A model generated the notes under the pieces. It did no database searches. It saw nothing but the letters and a program-made list of their open reading frames with translations, and was not told the origin of the DNA. A stretch of 36,348 bases of DNA from Oscillospiraceae bacterium (GTDB taxonomy: Bacteria > Bacillota > Clostridia > Oscillospirales > Oscillospiraceae). Of the stretch, positions 30,676 through 36,348 are shown piece by piece (within the stretch, counting starts at the first letter, position 1; the number at the start of each line of letters is the position of its first letter). Location of the stretch: NCBI GenBank assembly GCA_021769865.1, contig JAETSB010000018.1:1-36348 (forward strand). The letters are read 5' to 3'. The translations under genes were made by a program, and so were the position numbers.

Positions 30676-32064
30676 ATGTTCAACTTTCTCCGCCGGGAGC
30701 CCGGCTTTTACAAACGGCTCTTCAAGCTCTCCCTGCCCATGATCCTGCAAAACCTCATCACCTTCTCCCTGGGACTCATCGACACCTTCATGGTCTCCCG
30801 CCTGGGGAACGCCGAAATGGCCGCCGTCACCACCGCCAACGTCCCCGTCTTTCTCCTCACCAGCATCGTCTTCGGCTTCCAGAGCGGCCTGGGCATTCTG
30901 GTGAGCCAGTACTGGGGCAAGGGCGACGAGAGGAGCGTCAGCCGGGCCCTGGGGGTGGCCTCCCTGCTGGGGACGGCCATCACCCTGCCTCTGGCGGTGG
31001 TCTTCGCCCTCGTTCCGGTGCCCGTCATGGACCTCCTGTCCAACAGCCATGACCTCAGCCTCCTGGGGGCGCCCTACCTCCGGGTCATCGGCTTTGCCTA
31101 TGTCTTCAATATGCTCTCCTCCATCTACGTCAGCGCCCGGCGGAGCGTGGAGGACCCTGGCTTCGGCATGAAGCTCTTCGGCTTCTCCACCATCCTGAAC
31201 ACGGGGCTGAACTACCTGCTGATTTTCGGCCACGGCGGCTTTCCCGCCCTGGGCGTGGCCGGGGCCGCCATCGCCACCCTCCTGGCCCGGATCACCGAGT
31301 TCGCCATCTGCGCCGTCTGCGCCCTGCGGAGCAGGCTGATTCCCTTCCACGCGGGACTCTTCTTCCGCCCCGGCGTGGACATGTGCCGGCGCTTTCTCAA
31401 GTACGCCTCCCCGGTGGTCTTCAATGAGACCGTCTGGGGCCTGGGGAACTCCCTGCTGACCGTCATTCTCGGCTACACGGACGACTCCGTGGAAATGCTG
31501 GCGGCCAACGCCGTCATGGGCAACCTGAACCGGCTGTTCCTGGTGGTCTGCTTCGGCCTGGGAGCCGCCACGGCGGTGATGGTGGGCAAGGCCATCGGCG
31601 AGGGCCAGGGCCGGGAGAAGGTCATGGACCTGAGCCGGGTCCTCCTCTGGTTCGCCGTGCTGGTGGGAACGGTGCTGGCGGCGTTCTCCCTGGCCCTGGT
31701 GCCCCTGCTCTTCGTCCCCGTCATCTTCCCCATGTTCAAGCTCTTCGGCCTCTCCGCCGAGATCGCCACGGCCCTGGCGGTCATGGGCTTCGCCGCCATC
31801 CCCCTCCACGCCTGCGCCATCTCCGCCGTCACCGGGGTCCTCCGGGCCGGGGGCGACGTGATGTGGTCCACGGTGCTGGACATCGCCCCCCAATGGGTGG
31901 TGTGCCTTCCCGTCACGGCCCTGGCGGCCCTGGTGTTTAAGATGGGCTGCTGGCCCATCGCCTTCGCCATCCAGCTGGAGAGCGTCGTGAAATTCCCCCT
32001 CTGCCTCTGGCGGGTCCAGGGAGGGAAGTGGATCAACGACGTGACGGGAGGGACCCGGAGATGA
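30676..32064 (+). CDS. MATE-family efflux transporter
   Basis: 462 residues, about 12 membrane helices in two MatE halves. N-terminal family features: FKLSLPMILQNLITFSLGLI, DTFMVSRLGNAEMAAVTTAN, SGLGILVSQYWGKGD. Typical MATE proteins export cationic drugs or metabolites with Na+ or H+. Substrate unknown; the acidic membrane residue that couples to cation was not assigned. The start has AAAGGTG 6 bases upstream. The stop overlaps the next start (ATGA). Confidence 0.9.
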   Translation: MFNFLRREPGFYKRLFKLSLPMILQNLITFSLGLIDTFMVSRLGNAEMAAVTTANVPVFLLTSIVFGFQSGLGILVSQYWGKGDERSVSRALGVASLLGTAITLPLAVVFALVPVPVMDLLSNSHDLSLLGAPYLRVIGFAYVFNMLSSIYVSARRSVEDPGFGMKLFGFSTILNTGLNYLLIFGHGGFPALGVAGAAIATLLARITEFAICAVCALRSRLIPFHAGLFFRPGVDMCRRFLKYASPVVFNETVWGLGNSLLTVILGYTDDSVEMLAANAVMGNLNRLFLVVCFGLGAATAVMVGKAIGEGQGREKVMDLSRVLLWFAVLVGTVLAAFSLALVPLLFVPVIFPMFKLFGLSAEIATALAVMGFAAIPLHACAISAVTGVLRAGGDVMWSTVLDIAPQWVVCLPVTALAALVFKMGCWPIAFAIQLESVVKFPLCLWRVQGGKWINDVTGGTRR

Positions 32065-32882
32065 GCCTCTTCCGCTGTCCCCTCTGCGCCGCCCCGCTGG
32101 AGCGGGAGGCGGGGGCCTACCGCTGCAAAGCCGGGCACAGCTTCGACGTGGCCCGGGAGGGCTACGTCCACCTGCTTCCCCCCAATCAAAAGCACTCCGC
32201 CCTCCCCGGCGACGACCGGGACATGGTGCTGGCCCGGCGGAAATTCCTGTCCAGAGGGTATTACCAGCCGTTATTAAATACAGTTTGTAGTCGAATGTCG
32301 GCCGTTTCCGGCGAAGCGCCGGTCCTGCTGGACGCGGGCTGCGGCGAAGGGTATTACACCGCCGGAGTCTGTCAGGCCCTCCGCGCCGCCGGAAGGCGTC
32401 CCCGGGCGGCGGGGACGGACATCTCGAAATTCGCCCTCCGCACGGCGGCGAGGCGGGAGAGGGCGGCGGAGTTCGCCGTGGCTTCCTCCTACCACCTGCC
32501 CCTGGCGGACGGGAGCGTGGACGTGCTGTTGAACTGTTTTTCCCCCCTGGCCCTGGAGGAGTTCCGGCGGGTCTTAAAACCAGGCGGGGCCTTTTTCTAC
32601 GTAGTGCCGGGAGCGGAACACCTCTGGGAGATGAAGGAGATTCTCTACGACAAGCCCTACCCCAACGACGAGAAGGAGACCCCCTACGAGGGCTTTGCCT
32701 ACCGAGAGATCGTCCCGGTGGAGGAAACCGTCACCCTGGAGAGCCGGGCGGACATTCAAAACCTCTTCCACATGACGCCTTACTTCTGGAAGACCCCCAG
32801 GGCCGGGGCGGAGCGCCTGGCGGCCCTGGAGACGCTCACCGTGCGGACCTCCTTCCGGGTCCACGTGTTTAAAAAGCTGTGA
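32061..32882 (+). CDS. rlmA: RlmA-type 23S rRNA (guanine-N1) methyltransferase
   Basis: 273 residues. A SAM-dependent enzyme that methylates N1 of a guanine in helix 35 of 23S rRNA. N-terminal zinc finger: C6-x2-C9, C22-x3-H26 in FRCPLCAAPL and YRCKAGHSFDVAREGYVHLL. Then GDDRDMVLARRKFLSRGYY, SAM motif LLDAGCGEGYYT (89-100), a TDISKFALRTAARR helix and PLADGSVDVLLNCFSPL, all typical of RlmA/TlrB. Whether it is RlmA(I) or (II) cannot be read from the sequence; methylation at this site affects macrolide binding in some species. Starts in an ATGA overlap with the MATE gene. Confidence 0.9.
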   Translation: MSLFRCPLCAAPLEREAGAYRCKAGHSFDVAREGYVHLLPPNQKHSALPGDDRDMVLARRKFLSRGYYQPLLNTVCSRMSAVSGEAPVLLDAGCGEGYYTAGVCQALRAAGRRPRAAGTDISKFALRTAARRERAAEFAVASSYHLPLADGSVDVLLNCFSPLALEEFRRVLKPGGAFFYVVPGAEHLWEMKEILYDKPYPNDEKETPYEGFAYREIVPVEETVTLESRADIQNLFHMTPYFWKTPRAGAERLAALETLTVRTSFRVHVFKKL

Positions 32883-32895
32883 AAGGAGCGAGCCT

Positions 32896-33597
32896 ATGAA
32901 ACCCAATCCCACCCGTTCCGCCCTGATCCTCATTGACATGGAAAACGGTTTCGTCGACCACCGGGGCGGCCACTGCATCAAGGGGGCCCAGGCCACCGTC
33001 CCCACCTGTGCTTACGTCTGTGACCTGGCCCGGAGCAAGGGTATTCCCGTCTTCTTCGTCAAGCGCATCTACCGCGCCGACGGCAGCGACGTGGAGCTGA
33101 CCCGCTACGCCGCCTGGAAGGCCGGGGGCCACGCCTGCCGCCCCGCCTCCACGGGGCCCAACAGCGCCCAGGCCCCGGAGGCCCTCCGGCCCCAGCCGGG
33201 GGATTATACCATCATCAAGCCCCGGTGGAGCGCCTTTTTCCAGACGGAGCTGGACCTGATCCTCCGCCGCCTGGACGTGCGGACGGTGATCCTGGCGGGG
33301 ACCACCACCCCCAACTGCGTCCGCACCACCTGCTACGACGCCATCGCCCTGGAGTACAACACCGTCGTCCTGACGGACTGCTGCTCCTCCCAGACGGAGG
33401 AGATCCAGCGGGTGAACCTGGAGGACATGGAACGGGCTGGGGCCGTTCTGATGGACAGCGCCGCCTTCGCCTCCTACGGTCCCGAAACAGTCCGGGACCT
33501 GTCCGCCGCCATCCGGGAGGAAATGCTGGCCTCGGATACATTCCCGGAGCCCTTCGAAACGGAGGGGGAAGCCGTGGGCTGGACGGACCGCTGGTAA
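32896..33597 (+). CDS. Isochorismatase-family cysteine hydrolase
   Basis: 233 residues. Catalytic triad D14 (LILIDMENGF), K108 (YTIIKPRWSAFF) and C141 (LAGTTTPNCVRTTCYDAI), with the cis-peptide turn GTTTPN. The family includes nicotinamidases, carbamoylases and ureidohydrolases; the zinc-binding motif of nicotinamidase is not evident (DGSDVELTR in its place), so the substrate remains open. Ribosome site AAAGGAG 7 bases upstream. It is 13 bases after rlmA and ends the run of coding genes that starts with the cysteine desulfurase. Confidence 0.88.
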   Translation: MKPNPTRSALILIDMENGFVDHRGGHCIKGAQATVPTCAYVCDLARSKGIPVFFVKRIYRADGSDVELTRYAAWKAGGHACRPASTGPNSAQAPEALRPQPGDYTIIKPRWSAFFQTELDLILRRLDVRTVILAGTTTPNCVRTTCYDAIALEYNTVVLTDCCSSQTEEIQRVNLEDMERAGAVLMDSAAFASYGPETVRDLSAAIREEMLASDTFPEPFETEGEAVGWTDRW

Positions 33598-33856
33598 GGT
33601 CCGCGTGCAGATTGTGAACGTTTGCGTAAATTTTTGCGGTCCTTCCGTCAAAGCGTAAAAAAAGCCGGAGAACCTTTGGCGAAATCGGAAAAATTTCTGT
33701 AACGCAGTGAAAGGCCGTTGATTTTTCACTGGAAAAATGCTAATTTCTTAATAGCGAAAACGACTGCGGGACCCCCGGGTCTCCGCCGGTTTTCACCTTT
33801 CCCCAAGGGGCCCCATCGGGCCTCAGGACGACAATTTTTCAAGGAGGTCGTTTCCC
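33598..33856 (+). promoter_or_regulatory. Leader region of the inositol cluster
   Basis: 259 bases without a gene. A possible promoter reads TTGATT (33718-33723), 17 bases, TAATTT (33741-33746), about 110 bases before iolE. The long leader includes G/C-rich short repeats (GGGACCCCCGGGTC and AAGGGGCCCC) that could bind a regulator. No clear terminator for the hydrolase is seen. Confidence 0.4.
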
Positions 33857-34759
33857 ATGTTTGATCCCAAGAACGTTTCCCTGGGCATCGCGCCTATCGG
33901 CTGGTGCAACGACGACATGCCGGAGCTGGGCGGCGAGAACACCTTCCAGCAGATCGTCAGCGAGATGGCCCTGGCGGGCTTTACCGGCTGCGAGATTGGC
34001 AACAAGTACCCCACGGACCCCAACCAGCTGAAGAAGGCCCTGGACCTGCGGGGCATGCGCATCGCCAGCCGCTGGTATTCCTCCTTTATCCTGACCCGCC
34101 CCTTCGAGGAAGAGGAGAAGGATTTCAAGGCCAACCTGGACTTTCTGGCCGCCGTGGGCGCCAACCGGATCAACGTCAGCGAGCAGAGCTATTCCATTCA
34201 GGGCCAGATGGACACCCCCATCCTCACCGGCGGGCACAAGCACGTGATGAACGACGAGGAGTGGGCCCGCTTCTGCGAGGGGCTGAACAAGCTGGGCAAG
34301 ATCGCCGTGGACCGGGGCTTCAAGCTCTGCTTCCACCACCACATGGGCACCGTGGTCCAGACCAGCGAGGAGACGGACCGCATGATGGCCAATACGGATC
34401 CCCGGTATGTGTTTTTGTGCTATGACACCGGTCACTTCACCTTCGCGGGGGAGGACCCCCTGACCATGCTGAAGAAATATGTGGACCGGGTGGGGCACGT
34501 GCATCTGAAGGACATGCGTCTGCCCGTTGTCGAGGAGGCCCGGAAGAACAACTGGAGCTTCCTCCAGTCCGTGCGGAACGGCGCGTTCACGGTGCCCGGC
34601 GACGGCGACGTGGACTTTGACCCGGTGTTCAAGGTGCTGGCGGACGCCGGGTATCAGGGGTGGCTCCTGGTGGAGGCCGAGCAGGACCCCGCTAAGGCGA
34701 ATCCTCTGGAGTATGCCATGAAGGGAAGGAAGTACATTCGGGAGCATACCGGGCTGTAA
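33857..34759 (+). CDS. iolE: Inosose dehydratase IolE
   Basis: 300 residues. Dehydrates 2-keto-myo-inositol to the trihydroxy-cyclohexanedione, the second step of inositol breakdown. A TIM-barrel of the xylose isomerase-like superfamily: start LGIAPIGWCNDDMPELGG, GFTGCEIGNKYPTD, FHHHMGTVVQT, CYDTGHFTFAGEDPL, VGHVHLKDMR, and LLVEAEQDP near the end, with the metal-binding Glu, Asp, His and Glu of this fold. AAGGAGG lies 9 bases upstream of the ATG. iolB and iolD follow downstream after the repeat-filled gap, confirming the pathway. Confidence 0.95.
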   Translation: MFDPKNVSLGIAPIGWCNDDMPELGGENTFQQIVSEMALAGFTGCEIGNKYPTDPNQLKKALDLRGMRIASRWYSSFILTRPFEEEEKDFKANLDFLAAVGANRINVSEQSYSIQGQMDTPILTGGHKHVMNDEEWARFCEGLNKLGKIAVDRGFKLCFHHHMGTVVQTSEETDRMMANTDPRYVFLCYDTGHFTFAGEDPLTMLKKYVDRVGHVHLKDMRLPVVEEARKNNWSFLQSVRNGAFTVPGDGDVDFDPVFKVLADAGYQGWLLVEAEQDPAKANPLEYAMKGRKYIREHTGL

Positions 34760-34802
34760 GGCCGGTACTCGCCCTTGCGGGCGGGGCGGATTGGCGGCCA
34801 GC

Positions 34803-35010
34803 GATGGCTGGTCCATTGCACCCCCCATTTTCTCTTTTTATTCCTCGAATAAAAAGAGAAAACGGGCCGTGCACGGTCCAAAAGAGAAAAACAAGGGGAC
34901 GCGGTTTACGGGGGCGCGGCACGGTACGGACTGTTTTTGTACGCAAGCCTCCAGTCCGCGGCGTGGTGCGGGCGGGGGCTTTGGAGGTTGATGCAAGGAC
35001 TGTCCGTCTC
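34803..35010 (+). repeat. Repeat copy 1 (approximate right end)
   Basis: Order of parts: GATGGCTGGTCCATTGCACC, a poly-pyrimidine/poly-purine stem (34828-34842 with 34848-34862), palindrome CCGTGCACGG (34867-34876), then a GC-rich part with GCGGCGTGGTGCGGGCGGGG. The same order is found in reverse orientation at 35360-35150 with substitutions and small gaps. Confidence 0.75.
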
Positions 35011-35149
35011 TCCTCGCTGCCGCTAATCTGATGTGAATTGTGGGGCCTGACCCCTTGGTCAGGCCATTTCCCCAGAGCTTTCCTTCTATCGGTAGAGCAC
35101 CTTGTAGGGGCCGCCGCCCTCGGCGGCCCATTCCCCGCAAGGGCAGCGG

Positions 35150-35360
35150 CAGCGGAAAGCGCCGCTGGTCCATTCGATGAATTCCAAAACCCCCGCTCGC
35201 TCTACGCCGCGGGCAGAAGACATTCGTAAAATCGGAGGCGCCTTTTCCGCGCCCTCGTAACGTTTCTTCGTCTTTTTCTCTCTTCCACCGTGCACGGCGC
35301 ATTCTCTCTTTTTCTGCGGACAGAAAAAGAGAGAATGGGGGGTGCAATGCACCAGCCATC
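35150..35360 (-). repeat. Repeat copy 2, inverted (approximate left end)
   Basis: Read on the minus strand: GATGGCTGGTGCATTGCACC, stem (35336-35321 with 35316-35301), palindrome CCGTGCACGG (35288-35297), then GCGGCGTAGAGCGAGCGGGG. It matches copy 1 part by part. The stems differ in sequence but keep pairing, which suggests selection for the fold. Confidence 0.75.
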
Positions 35361-35392
35361 ATCATGGCTGAATCCCACAGGAGATGATTCCA

Positions 35393-36193
35393 ATGACCTA
35401 TTTCAACAAAAACGCCGAACTGAAGCAGGGCTACAATGCCTACATTGACTCCTCCGCGGACGACATGGGCACCCAGATGGACGTGGGCCTCCTCGTTCTG
35501 GAGCCCGGCGACGTCTTCACCTTCGAAGAGGCCGAAAAGGAAATCGCCGTCCTCCTCTTCGCCGGGCAGGTCACCTACCAGTGGGCCGGGAAGACCGTGG
35601 AGGCCAACCGCCCCGACTGCTTCCACCACGAGGCCTACTGCCTCCTGGCGGGCCGGGGGGAGAAGATCACTCTCACCGCCAAGGCCCACAGCGAGCTCTA
35701 CATCCAGAAGACCTTGAACGACAAGCCCTTCGAGGCCGTCCTGTACACCCCCGACACTGTCCAGACCCAGCACGCCGGCTGCAACGGCGAGCTCCTGGGC
35801 TGCATGGAGCGGGAGATCAAGACCTTCTTCGACCACGACAACGCTCCCTTCTCCAACATGGTTCTGGGAGAGGTGCTGAACCACCCCGGCAAGTGGTCCT
35901 CCTATCCCCCTCATCACCATCCCCAGCCGGAGGTCTACTTCTACCGCTTCGACTACCCCCACGGCTTCGGCGCGGGCTTTGCCAACGGGGAGATCTACCA
36001 GACCGGCCACAACGGCCTCGCCGTCATCACCAGCGGCTTCCACTCCCAGACCGCCGCGCCCGGCTACGCCATGTGCTACGCCTGGGGCATCCGGCACCTG
36101 GAGGGCGATCCCTGGCTGAAAACCCGCATCGACGACGAGGAGCACGCCTGGCTCTGGAAGCCCGACGCCAACGACCACATCTATCAAGGATAA
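35393..36193 (+). CDS. iolB: 5-deoxy-glucuronate isomerase IolB
   Basis: 266 residues. Isomerises 5-deoxy-glucuronate to 2-deoxy-5-keto-gluconate in inositol breakdown. A bicupin: first barrel with LEPGDVFTFEEAEKEIAVLL, second with WSSYPPHHHPQPEVYFYRF (metal-binding His and Glu), then QTGHNGLAVITSGFHSQTAA and GYAMCYAWGIRH, all typical of IolB. The ATG at 35393 is 9 bases after CAGGAG; an in-frame ATG at 35384 is too close to that site. It lies 21 bases before iolD. Its transcript must either come through the repeat region from iolE or start within it. Confidence 0.95.
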   Translation: MTYFNKNAELKQGYNAYIDSSADDMGTQMDVGLLVLEPGDVFTFEEAEKEIAVLLFAGQVTYQWAGKTVEANRPDCFHHEAYCLLAGRGEKITLTAKAHSELYIQKTLNDKPFEAVLYTPDTVQTQHAGCNGELLGCMEREIKTFFDHDNAPFSNMVLGEVLNHPGKWSSYPPHHHPQPEVYFYRFDYPHGFGAGFANGEIYQTGHNGLAVITSGFHSQTAAPGYAMCYAWGIRHLEGDPWLKTRIDDEEHAWLWKPDANDHIYQG

Positions 36194-36214
36194 GCTTTAA
36201 AGGAGGTCTTTCCA

Positions 36215-36348
36215 ATGGAAACGATTCGCTTAACGACGGCCCAGGCCATCGTGAAATTCCTGGATAACCAGTATGTCTCCATGGACGGGGTGGAGACCAA
36301 GTTCGTAGAGGGCTTTTTCACCATCTTCGGCCACGGCATCGCCGTGGG
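36215..36348 (+). CDS. iolD: Trihydroxycyclohexanedione hydrolase IolD, N-terminus (cut by window edge)
   Basis: About 44 residues are visible: the start [20 protein letters not shown] and then [21 protein letters not shown], the conserved opening of IolD, a ThDP-dependent enzyme that opens the ring of the dione. The GFFTIFGHG turn is part of the ThDP-enzyme N-terminal domain. Ribosome site AAAGGAGG 7 bases upstream. It follows iolB by 21 bases. The rest lies outside the window. Confidence 0.93.
   Translation, partial: METIRLTTAQAIVKFLDNQYVSMDGVETKFVEGFFTIFGHGIAV

Larger units (their letters stand above)
34760..35392. other. Non-coding region with two inverted, diverged copies of one repeat
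   Basis: A 633-base gap between iolE and iolB with no credible gene. It contains a left repeat copy (about 34803-35010) and a right copy in inverted orientation (about 35360-35150). Between them is a 9-bp stem (35044-35052 with 35057-35065, GGCCTGACC) and next to the right copy a stem at 35107-35129 (GGGCCGCCG). Long open frames on either strand through this region follow the repeats and have no start signals. Confidence 0.7.

Noticed and set aside
34838..36187. A 449-codon minus-strand open frame across iolB and the repeat region
   Set aside because: It is antisense to iolB, runs through both repeat copies and has no family similarity.
1..36348. CRISPR array or insertion sequence with transposase
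   Set aside because: No regularly spaced repeats and no transposase gene were found; the only recombinases are the resolvase and the integrase remnant.

Overview
The window looks like a chromosomal segment of a GC-rich, spore-forming Clostridia (Bacillota), most like the Oscillospiraceae (Flavonifractor/Lawsonibacter-type gut bacteria). The basis is the high GC of the core genes, a SpoIIE-like protein, a DnaD/DnaI-type helicase-loading pair, consensus SigA promoters with strong AGGAGG ribosome sites, many secreted or lipoprotein genes, and an archaeal-type ProRS. The assignment is an inference from gene content; no 16S is present.

Layout. 1-2752 (minus): 5' part of spoIIE, a PTS IIC-type membrane protein behind a consensus promoter and a palindromic operator, and Mn-type superoxide dismutase. 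2919-7067: two secreted proteins and a beta-lactamase-fold serine hydrolase. 7241-12623: one promoter drives proS, an acyltransferase-like membrane protein, a Tet(M)-like GTPase fused to a Rae1/YacP-type NYN nuclease, and a signal peptidase II-like protein, joined by 1-4 base overlaps. 12637-12904 holds a candidate type I toxin-antitoxin-like locus: a 25-codon ORF with a hairpin over its ribosome site, opposed by a strong promoter reading into it. 12925-14859 is the DnaD/helicase-loader pair, followed by a VTT/DedA-like gene.

15710-23271 is a genomic island in the 3' end of a tRNA-Ser(GGA) gene. It is bounded by perfect 61-bp direct repeats and carries only the C-terminal part of a tyrosine integrase. 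Cargo: an AT-rich lipoprotein/zinc-ribbon/DUF2085 operon, an XRE regulator, a HigBA-like toxin-antitoxin pair, a serine resolvase beside very long perfect palindromes, and a coupled four-gene operon of two mini-ORFs (28 and 39 aa), an Amidoligase_2 enzyme and a stand-alone class II glutamine amidotransferase. That last operon is the best candidate here for an undescribed biochemical system.

23430-33597 returns to core genes: S41 protease lipoprotein, HPr-like protein lacking the active-site His segment, YcdB/SLH surface protein, YfbR nucleotidase, MtaB tRNA methylthiotransferase, cysteine desulfurase, MATE transporter, RlmA-type methyltransferase and an isochorismatase-family hydrolase. 33857 to the right edge is a myo-inositol catabolism cluster (iolE, iolB, iolD start), split between iolE and iolB by two diverged copies of a non-coding repeat in inverted orientation.
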